A stretch of DNA of 64,000 bases, from contig NC_092323.1 of the NCBI RefSeq assembly GCF_036785885.1, forward strand, positions 8,874,501-8,938,500, written 5' to 3'. The notes below the pieces were generated by a model, which made no database searches, was not told the DNA's origin, and worked only from the letters and a program-made list of their open reading frames with translations. Positions 10,473-23,899 of this stretch are shown here, piece after piece (position 1 is the stretch's first letter; the number at the start of each line of letters is the position of its first letter). A program made the translations under genes and the position numbers. This stretch comes from Coffea arabica (lineage: Eukaryota; Streptophyta; Magnoliopsida; Gentianales; Rubiaceae).

Positions 10473-13400
10473 ATGATGGAGACGAACAAATTCGCCAAGT
10501 GGGTTTTGGTGCTTTGCATGGTGGTGGTTCTAGGTGCTGAGTTTGTCCAGTCCAGTGTGAGTTATGACAGGAAAGCCATCGTCATCAATGGGCAAAGAAG
10601 AATTCTTATCTCTGGTTCTATACATTATCCCAGAAGCACTCCTGAGGTACTTAATTTTATAAACTTTGTGTTTCTTGAAATTTTTTTGTTAACGGATGCT
10701 GATTTTGGCTGTTGTAACGTTTGTAGATGTGGGAGGATCTGATAAACAAAGCTAAAGATGGAGGCTTGGATGTAATTGAAACTTACGTCTTTTGGAATGT
10801 TCACGAGCCTTCCCCTGGCAATGTAGGCTGTTTTCTCAGTCTGTCTTCTATTGTTTGCTCAATTTTGCTGTGCTTTTTTAACGTGTAGTGTCATGTATAA
10901 TTTTCAGTATAACTTTGAAGGTAGATACGATTTGGTGAGGTTCATAAAGACCATCCAGAAAGCAGGGCTTTATGCTCATCTTCGCATTGGCCCATACGTT
11001 TGTGCAGAATGGAATTTCGGGTACCGTTTTCAAAATTTTCTCTGATCTCTATTTAAATCCATAGACATACAAGCATTCACATAATTTTTTTGCATCTAAA
11101 GGGGTTTTTAGCACTACAATCTCAACACATTCATTCTACTTTGCATGCAGAGGATTTCCAGTTTGGCTGAAGTATGTCCCAGGCATTAGCTTCAGAACAG
11201 ATAATGAGCCTTTCAAGGTCTAATTCAATAGCATTTCCGTTTAATTTCCCTGCTTTTCCGCATTTTCCCCCTTTTCATATAAGTAGTTGGAGTCCCAGTT
11301 TACACCTACACTTAACAGAATCACTTATAACCGATCTGCTTGTGTTGCTACTAAACACAAATTTATGGAGTAGTTGTATTAACGAAGTATGAGTTTGCTG
11401 TTTTTCATGTAAACCTAGTTAAGTTCATGGTTTTGACAGATGTACATGCAACGGTTTACCGAGAAAATTGTCAGACTGATGAAGAGTGAAAATCTGTTTG
11501 AGAGCCAGGGTGGCCCTATCATACTCTCTCAGGTAATCCTTATAAGGTCTCCAGCTTTGCAATTTTTTTTTTTGGGGATTTATACGCTTACCATGTCTGA
11601 CCTTTATGTTTGGGTATATTATTTATCTATAGTTAATGGTCTTGCTGGTAATACTAATTTTAGTGAATTTCTTATTTTTGCAGATTGAGAATGAATATGG
11701 CCCCCAAGTTAAAGTACTTGGTGCTCCTGCTCATCAGTATATGACTTGGGCTGCAAATATGGCTGTGGGACTAAATACAGGGGTCCCCTGGGTCATGTGC
11801 AAGGAAGAAGATGCCCCAGATCCAGTGGTAAGTCATTATCCTCAGCAAAGCCAATTGTAGTGACAGTCAACTGTTTATGTACTGGCTTTTCTAGCATTAG
11901 AGCTTGCTTTTATTTATTCGCATGAATGTCATCATTTATGATACTTAGTGAAGGACGCATGCATTTCAATTGTAGTACAGTAGCTGGGTAGTAAAACATT
12001 CTGGTACAACTTAATCATGTGTTAAGTTACATGCCACATAGCAGTTTAAAGATCTAACTCTATATGCTAGCATATCTGCAGCTGGAAGAGGAAATTTAGA
12101 CGAAATTCATATTAATTACTGAACCCTTGTTTTGGTATGCTCAGCCTGAAGAACTTAAATAATTCTCCTCCATGCTGACAGATAAACACGTGCAATGGTT
12201 TCTATTGTGATTCTTTCACTCCCAACAAACCATACAAACCAACAATTTGGACTGAGGCTTGGAGCGGGTGGTATGTAGCATCATTTTCCTTCTGATTCCA
12301 ATGAACAAAAATTTAGCCCCCATTGACTTGTCTTTTAAATGATACACAAGGTTTACAGAGTTTGGAGGACCAGTTCACCAGAGGCCTGTTCAAGATTTGG
12401 CATTTGCAGTAGCCCGTTTCATACAAAAGGGTGGATCATTTCTCAATTATTACATGGTTGGTCACGTTATTAACTCATTAGAGGCTGTGACAAAATCTCC
12501 TTTGTCGTATCTTTTAGTGGCAAGACATCGAAACTCTTAATAATAAAGTTTTTGTTTCAATGTGGTACAGTACCATGGAGGTACTAATTTTGGAAGGTCT
12601 GCTGGAGGCCCATTCATCGCGACAAGCTATGATTATGATGCTCCACTTGATGAATATGGTGAGCATGAGAAATATTAACTTCTATGTCCTTGCTACTGTT
12701 TTCGTAAATTTTCTAGTCCTATGCATCAGAAAATTCAACTTCTCAGTGTCATTGTTAATAATGTTATTGGGGTTAAGGGTGCTCCATTTGATGCGCCTCC
12801 TGACTGCTGCTTTAATTCTTAAATAACCCTAGTCTGTTTCCCAGGGTAACACTATCTATGAGTGAAAAATAGTCAACATTGTTTTAAGAGTGGAAACGGG
12901 TGATGTAAATGATATGAGCCACTAGGTATTAGCATGCAGTAGACAATAAGCAACTTGACCACAGAGCTGTGGCTTTGATATCCTATTTATGAATGTTCTT
13001 CATATGTAGCAACATACAAGTTTGAGTGCGAGATTTTCAGCTGAATCATTGGCTTTTCAACTTGACAGGGTTGATCAGGCAACCAAAATATGGTCATCTG
13101 AAAGAGCTTCATAGGGCTATCAAGCTATCTGAACGAGCTTTAGTTTCAGCAGATCCTACTGTTACCTCTTTGGGAAACCTTCAACAGGTACTTAAACTCT
13201 GCTACTCTCCACTCATGTCATTTGCTTCAGGCAGTTCTGCATTTTGGAATGATTTTTGCTGAAAACTCGTTTTTCCAGGCTCATGTATTCTCTTCAGAAG
13301 CAGGAGATTGTGCAGCTTTTCTTGCAAACTACGACACGAACTCTGCGGCAAGAGTGATGTTCAATAACATGCACTACTCTTTGCCCCCTTGGTCCATCAG

Positions 13401-16400
13401 CATCCTCCCTGATTGCAGAAATGTGGTTTTCAATACGGCCAAAGTATGGAGAATAACCAATTTTGATCTTTCATCATATGCTGTAAAATATGCTTACTGA
13501 TCTTAGATCATGCATAAGTTTGGTGTCCTTTTATTCTTCATAAAACATAGCCTGCATGGAGATATTAACTCATTTCTGCTTCGCTATTCACAGGTTGGAG
13601 TGCAAACATCCCACATGGAAATGCAACCTAGCAATAGTGAGATGTTCTCATGGGAAACATTTAACGAGGACTTGACATCATCGGATGACAGCTTAACGTT
13701 TACTGCTCCTGGACTTCTGGAGCAGATAAATGTTACTAGAGACACTACTGATTATCTTTGGTACATTACTAGGTAAGTTAATTCTTGACACCTGAACTAG
13801 CTTTACAGGTATTCAAGATATTATTGATATGCTGCTCTTACTTTTCTATCACAAGTTTATGCAATATCAGTTTTTGCTGGTCCCTCTTCAAATTGCTTTT
13901 TCACAAATAATTTCTTTGGGTAAGCAATTAAGCACGTCTGTCTGACTGTCTATGATTCTCTTCCTATATTATTGTACCATGAATCATCACGTGAGCAGTA
14001 AGGTAATAAAATACTAGAAACTTAATATCTGCAGTAGTTAAGCATTGACTTTAAAATTCCCAATTAGCCGTGTCCAAAACCTATCAGCTTAATGTCCTTG
14101 CTCAAGATTCTTTTGGTTATTTATCAGTTAAGAAAGGAATATATTATTCCACAAAATTGCTTGTCTTGGCAAGAATTGTATCTCCAGGTATCAAGATTCT
14201 GTTCTTTGATCATGATGATGCTTATTCTATTTTTCTGCAGTGTCAACATTGGTTCATCTGAGTCCTTCCTGCGTGGGGGAGAGCTCCCAACTCTCATTGT
14301 GGAATCAACAGGTCATACTTTGCATGTCTTCATCAATGGGCAACTTTCAGGTACGTAGCATCAGTCAATTGGTTTCCAGAATGTGCTGATGCTAAGTTGT
14401 TGCCCTCGTTGAAGCTGACTATGATTGCTCATTTATGCAGGTTCTGCTTTTGGGACTAGGGAGAATAGGCGATTCACATTTAAAGAAAAAGTCAATCTTC
14501 ATGCTGGAACAAATAAAATTGCACTGCTTAGTGTGGCTGTTGGACTGCCAGTAAGTTATTTTTGCCACCTTTATCATTTTGACTGCTTGGATTTCAGGTG
14601 TTTCATGCCCCAGGAAGCAGAAACAGAAGCATTTGCTTAAAGACTGTTTCCTGTGGTAAATAGTTGCTTGATAAGTATCTGATTTAAGCTGTAAATTTCC
14701 TGCCCATGTCTTTGTATCAATCGCTGAAGGCTGAAGTTTATGAAGTAATGGACTATGAATCCGATAAAAGTATAAGGACGAATCATTCATCTATAAGTTC
14801 TGGGGTGGGATTACAAGCTTCAGACTTTGCCTTTTAAAGTTGCATTTTGCATATATCTGGAGAGTTAGAAATTATCTGTATACTATTCCACAACCAGAAA
14901 GAAAATGTAATGAGTTGAGCTCTTATTGAATTGTGAAATTTTACTTGACGTGGGCCTGGTATGTCTTGGCTTCTATATTGCATAGCTTGTTGACCAATTC
15001 CTTTTTAGTACATAGAGGTGTCTTTAAAGTCCTTACATCAACTTAAATGGAAGATATATTTTACCTTAAACAAGATCCGCTGATTCTTAGACATGCATGG
15101 GTGATGCTACTTTATTGTGATCAATTAAACCACCTATTGCCTCCAAGTAAGGGCACATGCCTAAGATAATATGGACTTCAGGATTCCAGTAACCTACGAC
15201 TAAAATGCTGCTTCTTGTTATGTCACTTAGCACAAACCAGTAAGTGGATGGTTAGAGCAATGTGATTGAATTGAATGTGTAGAGCTACTGATCGCCTAAA
15301 GGGAGCTTATTTTAATCACTGAATCCAATATTATGGGAAGAAGGCTGCATAGGTCCCTGCAATGTGGCCTACAATGAAAAAATGATGTCAAACTAAATAT
15401 TGCTTTCAATAGGAATATGGTATCATCTCTCAATTGCAGTATCTCTTTGTTCTTGTAGAATGTGGGAGGACATTTTGAGACATGGAACACTGGGATACTG
15501 GGTCCTGTGGCATTGCATGGGCTTGATCAAGGAAAATGGGACTTGTCTTGGGCGAAATGGACCTATCAGGTTGTGCATTTCACATCTCTGCTTCGTAACA
15601 GCTCCTTTTAGTTGAGGAAACTTCATCTCATGGATTTGTCGTTAACAGGTGGGGCTTAAAGGAGAATCTATGAATCTTGTTTCTCCAACCGGAATTTCCT
15701 CTGTAGAGTGGATGCAGGGTTCATTAATTGCACAAAAGCAGCAACCATTAACTTGGCATAAGGTACGTATGATGCCGATTCACAGAACAAGTTTAAGCAC
15801 CCATGAAAGCAGAACATATAAACTAAATCATTTCTTTGCACCATTGCAGGCTTATTTTAATGCACCTGACGGTGATGAGCCATTGGCTTTGGACATGAGC
15901 AGTATGGGCAAAGGCCAAGTGTGGATTAATGGCCAGAGTCTTGGAAGATATTGGACTGCATATGCCACCGGTAATTGTAACGAATGCAGTTACACTGGCA
16001 CTTTCCGTCCTCCAAAGTGTCAACTTGGCTGCGGTCAACCAACTCAGCGATGGTAATTATATCTCCAGTATCACATGCAAGAAGTGGATGCATAGCTTTC
16101 ATGATATTTGAAAGGTAAATCTACCACTACTTTGTTAACCAGTGAAGAGGTGTTTTCCAGGTATCATGTGCCTAGGTCTTGGCTGAAACCAACGCAGAAT
16201 CTAGTGGTGCTTTTTGAAGAGCTTGGCGGAGATCCCACAAGAATTTCTCTTGTGAAGCGAACGGTGAGCTCTGTTTGTGCAGATATCACAGAATATCACC
16301 CCACCATTAAGAATTGGCACATTGAGAGTTATGGAAGATCAGAAGAATTTCACAAACCCAAAGTTCACCTACATTGTGCGCCTGGCCAATCTATTTCCTC

Positions 16401-16741
16401 AATCAAGTTTGCGAGCTTTGGGACTGCTATGGGAACTTGTGGAAGCTTCCAGCAGGGAACTTGCCATGCTCCTACATCATATACCACAATGGAGAGGGTA
16501 CTTCTGATTTTTATTTTTATTTTTTTTTCATTTTTTCACTACAAAAGCTTGTACCCATTGATTAATTGCATGGCTCCTATTTCTTGCTTGATATTTGCAG
16601 AGGTGCCTAGGGCGACAAAGATGCTCTGTGACCATTTCGAATAGCAACTTTGGGCAGGATCCATGCCCCAAGGTGTTGAAGCGGTTGTCAGTCGAAGCAA
16701 TCTGTTCTCCCATGGGTTCTACACTTACTTATCACAATTAA
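10473..16741 (+). CDS. BGAL3: GH35 beta-galactosidase with C-terminal lectin domain (BGAL3-like)
   Basis: Secreted beta-galactosidase that removes terminal beta-galactosyl residues from cell-wall polysaccharides or arabinogalactan proteins. I assemble 19 exons, 852 aa: 10473-10646, 10727-10822, 10908-11020, 11151-11217, 11440-11532, 11684-11827, 12182-12270, 12351-12456, 12571-12658, 13069-13187, 13279-13443, 13594-13772, 14241-14350, 14441-14550, 15459-15569, 15649-15762, 15850-16052, 16161-16497, 16601-16741. All introns are GT-AG and the frame closes. Residues 1 to about 28 form a signal peptide. The GH35 signature [14 protein letters not shown] straddles exons 5 and 6; by homology the acid/base is Glu185 and the nucleophile Glu254 (in [10 protein letters not shown]). 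The last 90 or so residues are a Cys-rich SUEL/galactose-binding lectin domain, present in BGAL3 and only some paralogues. Length matches Arabidopsis BGAL3 (about 856). A second in-frame ATG follows immediately. The exact paralogue is inferred from sequence recall and synteny. Confidence 0.93.
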
Positions 16742-17589
16742 TGAGGTGCATAGCAAAAATAGGATCAAATATGCACCTATAACTTAACATGCATGCTACA
16801 CAGCAAGAGGAAAAGAGAGTGAGAAAGTAGTAGGAGAATAAGTAGTCATACACAGTGTGTTAATAGTTAGATTGATTTATTTTTCTGCATTGAGGGTGAG
16901 ATTTCCCATGCATCAATTGTGAAAAGTTGGTAGTTGGTTGTGGAGCATCCCTTAAGGTAGTCAATTCTAGGTAGGCAAGTTCATAGTTTCCAGGAACTCC
17001 GAAGAGAGTTTCCCACGGATTTCAGCCCTGATCTCTTTCCCTTTTAGCCGGAAATGGAACCAGGAAGCTGGTTTCTTTTTTATCTGTGTCGTGCCATTTC
17101 CCGAGTGCAATTGTTAAGCTTGTTCGTGACGGTGGGGAATGTTTAACCCCAACACAGGTTCATGTTAGGAAGGGATCCTAGTATGGACTTTAATGTTCTC
17201 TTTCCAATTGTTCCCCTGTTCCAACTCTTCAAGACCGTCGGATATTGCTATTGTGTCTTTACAATCTCGGGTTTTATAATAAGCCTCTCTCAATATTAGA
17301 TTAGAAGTAAAGCAATTCTGGATGAATTATGGATCATGGCATATCTGACATATCTGCACAACAAACCAAGTTCGGAAAAATAAAAGGAAACTTAATTCTG
17401 ATAGCATAACAGGCCAAAATAAGAGTAACAACAAGGCTTCTTGTTTATAAGATATATATAAAACCATTTTTTTGAGATAATATATAACTTGCAAAATATA
17501 AACCCAAAGCCCATTGTCTAATTTAGAGGATGACGCATATCTAGCAGCACATCCAAGGCTAATGCCTCTCTAAGAGAAGGAACAGCACG
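16742..17589. other. convergent intergenic region (3' ends of BGAL3-like and thioredoxin genes)
   Basis: These 0.85 kb separate the stop codons of two genes that face each other and should contain both 3' UTRs. No gene, transposon or clear repeat was seen. AATAAA-like words are too frequent in this AT-rich DNA to place cleavage sites. Confidence 0.6.
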
Positions 17590-19022
17590 TTAGGCAGTAG
17601 CAGTAGCAGTAGCAGCACTCAAGTGCTTAGCAATACCCTGCTGCAGCAGATCTTTATTTGCTCCAACAACCTTATCCACAATTTTCCCTTCCTTCAGAAA
17701 CATGAAAGTCGGCATTGCCTCCACAGCCCAATCTTGAGCAACAGACTACGACAGGAAAATATAGAATTGATACTCATTAATCCAGAGACTTGAACCAAAA
17801 GTACTTTTGTAGGAACTACAGACCTAATAACACATCTATGAATTGTGCAAGAATAAGGTTCAAAACATAATGGTGAAATGTTTTTCTTATACCTTCAACT
17901 CATCCACATCCACCTTTATGAAGGTGACAGTGGGCAGCTTCCTTGCCAATTCAGCCAAGAATGGAGCAATGAAGCGACAAGGTCCACACCATGATGCGGT
18001 AAAATCAACGACTATCTGCATTCAGAGCACTCACTATATGTCAAGGAAACTGGAATTGCAGGGACTGAAGAAACTTTTCCAATATGCAGATTGGCATGCG
18101 ATGTTGTCCCATTACACAAAGTTCCATGTTTTTTTTTCAATTCTCAAATGAAAATTCAATATTTACTCCCGAGTTATTTTATGAGGTAGACAACAAATAG
18201 ACTCTGTGGTTTCCCTTCATCCGTGTACTGACCTCGAAACAACAATTTTGCATGATTAAACAACCTCTAAATAAGAAACTAGTCAAATTTCATGAGCCCT
18301 CGGCTCTTTTTGGTTGAACAATTGAAAAAACAAAAAAAACAAAAAGGGATCTTAGCATTACCAAATCAAAATCAGCATGAAATTCCAGTCCAATCGTTCA
18401 GGCCTCATAAACTATGAATATAATTAATCATCAATTATGGCTTAAAAGCACGAGACACAGACTGAACCAGCCCTGAAATATGATCGCTGTTATACATAAG
18501 CTATATCACAGCATAATAACAATTTGTACCAAGAAAAAAAAAAGGGCATAACAACAACAACAACCAGCCATCGACAATTACCGAGACGAAGGGAACAAAA
18601 TTTATTAAAACATACCTTAGTACCTTTTCAGATTAAATGTTAGATATATCGGAGTCAATCTAAACCCTGCATGCAAAATCTGATCCGCTATTCAAGTGAA
18701 ACCACAAAGTAATCAAAATTGCAAAAGAGGACCAGTAATTCTAAACCAAATTAGAGACAAAAGACAAAACTCAGAAAAAAAATAAATCACAAAAAATTAC
18801 AGAGCATAAAATCGAAATCAAGCCATGTAGAATCATTGATCATTTCTTAGCCGAGAACAAAAATCTGCCAAAAACAAAAGAAAATTTCAACTTGACTCCA
18901 GGAAAAAAAAAGAAAAAGAAAACATAAAAAAATACCAGCTTTTTGGAGTCGTTCCCCTTCTGGAGCTGCTCGGTCCAGGCTTCAACAGTGTGGCAGCTAA
19001 TCACTTGTCCTTCTTCCGCCAT
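17590..19022 (-). CDS. TRX1: thioredoxin h (TRX1-like)
   Basis: Cytosolic thioredoxin that reduces target disulfides, itself reduced by NADPH-thioredoxin reductase. Three exons on the minus strand, 18936-19022, 17893-18015 and 17590-17745, give 121 aa. The two intron positions, in the N-terminal third and after the VDVDELK segment, fit plant type-h genes. The start [16 protein letters not shown] is typical of subgroup I. The active site WCGPC is at residues 38-42 with Cys39 and Cys42 redox-active; the buried Asp33 and cis-Pro82 (AMPTF) are present. There is no transit peptide. The C-terminus ends in SAATATATA, encoded by a GCTACT-type microsatellite and a little longer than usual. The gene converges on the galactosidase gene and is followed by the RTH-like gene on the same strand, as in Arabidopsis (At3g51030-At3g51040). 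Confidence 0.94.
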
Positions 19023-19135
19023 AGTTCTCTTTCTACAAGATAATTTGGTTTGTGTTTTTCTGCAAAATAATAAACTCCTCTCTCGCTCGCTCTTGTAACT
19101 CTGTTTATGCTTATCGAACAAGAAAAGCTACGCGG

Positions 19136-19143
19136 TTAAATAG
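19136..19143 (-). promoter_or_regulatory. candidate TATA box of the thioredoxin h gene
   Basis: CTATTTAA on the minus strand lies about 115 bp upstream of the ATG at 19022. It would give a 5' leader of roughly 85-90 bases. This is a weak variant of the TATA consensus, called on position. Confidence 0.35.
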
Positions 19144-21751
19144 GGAGTTAGGAGTGGACGGAGATTGTGCCATTGTGGGCAAATTACGTATTTACCAGAA
19201 ATTTCCAAAACGGTAGATTTCGATGATTCTGATCTGGCGCCAGCTATATTTAAGGATGATGTGTCATTGTATGACGAGGAGGATCTTTCCATGGCAAGAC
19301 CCTCTTAATTAATTAATTTTTTTTTTATTGACACCATGTACACTTACTTTTATTCCTTCTCTAACATATATTAGGGGTTTGATCCAGCAGGCGCTCTTAT
19401 AATTAATCAAAGCACGGACGAAAATACGTACAACTTTTTAAGGAAAAAACACTTCCCAAATAAGGCCTTACTTACACAGGATTTGCCATGTTGAAGGATT
19501 GATTTTGGTTAAGTGAAACCTTGGATGTTGATTTTTTTTTCTTTTAAATGTGAAGTTAAATCAAGAAAGTTTTTTTTTTTTAAAGGCGAGTTTAAATCAA
19601 GAAATTAATAAATGTACGAGTGTACATTTTAAATGGTAAATTAGTACAATTAGATTCACCATAAATCTTTCTTAATTTGATGTTGCCAAGAAATTTGGTT
19701 GTTGTTATTATATAAAGTTTTTTCTAGTTATTAAGTGTAGATCGAACTTATTGGACATCATTAAAATATACTTCAAGTATTTAATTTTTTTAAAAAAATC
19801 AAATTTGTTAGAAAAATTATATAAATGTAAGAAAATGTAATAATTATTAATATATACATACACATACACATAGTAGGTTGGACATAAAATATGTGTATCA
19901 ATGAATGCTCCGCAGAAGAACTAATTTACGAAACGAACATACAAACAACAGAATTGAACCCGCTATTAAATCTTTAAAATTACCGAGCAATCTCTGGATT
20001 GTAACGTCTTTGTGCATTGTCATTATCAAAAAAAAAAAAAAGTCCTCGTGCAGTGTCGGTCTAAAAAAGAATGGTCTTTGTGCATTGTTCCTATGGAGTA
20101 TTTACGAACCATTAGTTAAATTTGGAACAACGTCGAAAGTTGAGGAACATGTTATGGGTTTACAACTAATACCAAGAGATGCTTCCAAGCTTTGGTAAAG
20201 ATTCTCTATCACCAACAAGAGCTAAACAAAAAAGGGCAAAAGAAGAAAAGAAGAGATGCTTCTGAGCTTTTGCGGACATGTCCAAGTTTTTCATATTAGC
20301 TTCTTGGTCCTGTTCTTCTTTCAGTGCGTACCTTAATGTTATTGGGCAGACATTAACAACTTCATTGTTATTATTATTATTATACAACAAGGAAATGGTA
20401 AGACATTCCAACTAGTCAACTTAGCAGAAGGATTTCATCTTGCAAAAATGGTTGACTCGACGAGAAGCGAACAAAATCTCCATTTAGAAGCTTTTTCGTG
20501 GTCTCATGGCCCATTCAATTCCAACCCGAACGCTTGGCATTTCCAGTTAGGGCCAGAGAATAATAGTGGGCTGTCCTGTCAACCACGACGCTAACATCTC
20601 CATGCGGACGAAGGAATAAAGCCGGAATTGTGGAAGGGGAGCGTGGCTGTTCAGGTCAGGGCCATCTCATCGGGCATTTAGTGACGAATTTCGAGCTTTT
20701 ACTGATTGAAATTTACCCAATGGTGATCCTTCGTACAAAGGGCATAGGCAAATACAAGACCGAAATCTTTCCACGGGTTGCTCCATGCATAATCATGCTA
20801 TAGCAATAATTATATGTCATCAGCACTGACTGGCAACCCTTCGAAAAAGTAAAAATACAAATTGTGCTATACTTTTCTTTGCAGAACTTTGAGAGAAATG
20901 AAGGGGATATTCACTTTTTTTTTTTTTTTTTTGGGGTCATTTTGTCCGGCGTTTGTCTCTTGCACTGCTTTTGCAGTGAAGGAAACTGCAGAAGCAGATA
21001 CCATGCACTAATGCTCATTGGCTTCTGATTGACACGCGCTCTACGTCTAGTCCTTGAGAAGTGGGGGAAAAAGGGAAGAGAAAAGAAAAGAAAAAAAGCA
21101 ATCCTCAACGTCAATGGGCTCATAAAGAATATTGGAACATGCTCGAAAATTAGCAAAAGCTAGAATGGTTTGGAGAAACTCGAGGTTCAAGTAAAAAGAC
21201 AGATTCTAAAAATTTACACAGTAAAGAAGCCCCTTCTTCTAAGGTTTAAGAATTGCCAAGATTTGTATACTAAGCTGAAGAAAAAAGAAGATTAAAGGAG
21301 TAATAGGATGTGCCTTCTAAGATCAGAAGCCACCTTGTCTACCATGTCCAAATCTCTGTACCAATGTGGTTTGCTTCTACCTACTCATACAGAATATCTG
21401 CCATAAAAACACCAGGTGTCAATCCATAATACAGACCCCGCCTTTCTTGAGGAGGACTTGACTGACCAGTATAATAGACTCGCTTACCATGAGTACAAAT
21501 ATCTGATAGTCTTGTATTCTTGCACCAGAACAGCAATGTCAAAACAGATGTGCTAATACTAAAACAACTATATCTGATCTAAACAAAGAATTGTGTTAAG
21601 AAGTTAATTCAACCATCATGTTAGCCAATAAATCCACTAACATCAAAACAGCAAATCTTACATCGGTTAAATGAAAGAAGATCATACAGGGGGCTAATAG
21701 CACAAATACCAAGGATATTACAAAGAATAAGAATAATAATGAAAGAAAAAA
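19144..21751. other. intergenic region between thioredoxin h and RTH-like genes
   Basis: It contains the thioredoxin upstream region and, toward 21200-21751, probably the 3' UTR of the RTH-like gene. The centre (about 19310-19900) is very AT-rich with T runs. At 20007-20098 a degenerate word resembling GTCTTTGTGCATTGT occurs three times in tandem, about 32-36 bp apart. Open frames at 19905-20198, 20166-20411 and 20911-21156 have no recognisable domain. Confidence 0.55.
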
Positions 21752-22764
21752 CTACACGTAAATTAACTTCTTGAAGCAATAAGTGCCAACAACAAACCAA
21801 ACTATGAGAAGAATAACAAAGACTGCCAAATAAGCGAGAAAAGTTGCTCCTCCAAAGATGATTCCAAGACCCAAAACTATGAGAAATGGTAGATAGGACT
21901 TCAGAATAGATGATTTATTCACCCATCTTCCATTTAAGAACATAAAAATAGCCAGATTTACCACATTCCACCCACCAGCCCGAAACTTGAGTCTGTTTAA
22001 ACAATTTGCTACGAACGAGTGGCAATTGCAAGTTAAAATGTTGTAAGATTGGTGCTGATATTCTTGGGTACCCTTCTGCAAGGTTTCGTCCCATGTGAAC
22101 GCACCTCTTCCAGGCTCATCATGTTGATATCCATCTTCGTTGCTATATGCAGCAGAGTACTGGGTATAACCACACTGGCAACCATGATTTTGTACAAAAC
22201 AAAGTTAGAAGATGTTCAATAACAACCAAAAGTTAGCAACGCTCCATCACGTTGCTGAATCACTACTTGGAAAGCTGTATTAAATATTCAGAAACTGCAC
22301 ATGGGATTATACAGCTTAGGGCCCTTTAGCACTGTCATTCTCTTAAAAGGTACGATAGACAGTGTCATCATGAGGTGCTCCCACAAGAGATGTATCAGAA
22401 GTGGTTCTTGCCATTTCGCGAGAGACAAAAGCATACAGAACACTGTTTATTGCGATTAGTACATTTCAGTCCTGAAACTAATACTGAGGTATACCTGGTC
22501 TTTGCCTATTTGGAAATAGCATGTGGGTGCCCCAAATGCAAAGTTATCCACGCAAACATAGTTTGGCCCTGCAAAGTCCAAGATAACTCCATCTTCTCTA
22601 CAAATCCCTAGGTGGCCAACGAAGGGGATAAACCATGACAGCAAGGGAAGAGGTGTCCAAACTATGCAGCATGGAAATCTTGCTCTTTTTGGATCAACTT
22701 CCATGCTGTGGGATGCATTTTCTTCAATCATAAGTGTGTGCTGAGGGTGTGTATTTGGTTCCAT
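21752..22764 (-). CDS. RTH: RTE1-homologue membrane protein (RTH-like, DUF778)
   Basis: Member of the REVERSION-TO-ETHYLENE SENSITIVITY1 family, Golgi/ER membrane proteins that promote function of the ETR1 ethylene receptor; RTH is its paralogue. Two coding exons, 22495-22764 and 21752-22174, give 230 aa. Family hallmarks are the [11 protein letters not shown] block (residues 30-40), [17 protein letters not shown], and [16 protein letters not shown] (about 137-152) with its conserved Cys/His. Hydrophobic segments lie at about 160-170 and 184-219. The C-terminus GTYCFKKLI matches RTH rather than RTE1, and Arabidopsis RTH has almost the same length (about 231). The true ATG is at 22764; the preceding GTG is not a plant start. 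An AG acceptor sits at about 22773 and a good donor (AAAG/GTAATC) at 23769, so the 5' UTR probably holds an intron of about 1 kb with a non-coding first exon at about 23769-23900. Confidence 0.92.
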
Positions 22765-22773
22765 CACCGGAGC

Positions 22774-23768
22774 TGAAAAATGAAAGAAAACATGCTCCCA
22801 AAATTAAGATTTAAACCAAACCAAAATAATCGAGCTATCATACAAAACCATTTTTGGTGCGGATAAACCGTTTGCATGTTCAACAGCCATATCCATCAAC
22901 CATGCAACAGTCAGGCACAAATAACACCATGGCCTAATTGTTAACAAGGCAGCAGCTTGTTGTCGTTCATCAAGTGTGTACAAAAAGCATGTAGAACAAC
23001 TATATCCATATTTCAAAGGCTCGAAAGATCGTTTCATGTAATTTCGTTTGAAAAGAACAGATTTTTTTGAAGGAGAGCACAGAAAAAGATAATCAATTAA
23101 TAAATCATGATGAACATCTATCCACCAATATAATACCAGAAATTTTATGCAATATCTCCATCAAATTCGTTGTTTTCCTCTGAAACTAAGTTAAAACAGA
23201 CAAAATCTTTCAACCACACTAAGTTGCAGTTAAAGCAAAGTTCAGCGCAACCTATTGAATTTTCAGATGCAATAGCCAACTCTAAACTTATTATCTTCCT
23301 TCTGTTCAGTAAGCTTGTTGTTCAAATCAGAAATTTTCAATCATTACTAAGCATCCTCTGCTATGCTGCCCAAGAGCGCAATAAAAAATAATAAAAAATA
23401 AATAAAAATCCCAGAGCATTCAGCGCCAAATTCAAAGCTAACACTGTTTAGTATTTCGTAAAGCTAGCAGCATTTTTAATTATGAGGAAAAAGAAATTAA
23501 AATGAAGTAACCGCACCCAAACATTTTAGTTTTGCATATCTCGACCTAACTTAAATCAATCATGTTGATTCATCAAACAAGCATCCAGCACTCAAATGTA
23601 TGCTGAAACCCTGAGGAAATATCGCTAGAATACAAACCCTAAAAACTTTTTTCTTTCCCAATTTTCAAATATATAAACAATGATCCAAAAGAACAGAAGA
23701 AAAAGAAATCTTTTTTACTAAAAAAAAAAAAGACACAAAAGTATAGATAATGGCAGATGGACGATTAC
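22774..23768 (-). other. predicted 5'-UTR intron of the RTH-like gene
   Basis: A pyrimidine-rich acceptor (TTTTTTCAG) just upstream of the ATG and a consensus donor GTAATC at 23768 define a likely leader intron of about 995 bp. No coding frame inside is convincing. Leader introns often raise expression in plants; any such effect here is inference. Confidence 0.5.
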
Positions 23769-23899
23769 CTTTGACTAATTAGCGATGAAGAGCGGTCAAA
23801 GTTGCTTCAGCCTGTGGAAATGGTGTTGAATCGCTAAAAGTTGCTGAAGTTTTACATAGGATTTTCCTGTACAAGCCGAGACGAGGCACGTTGCTTTTC

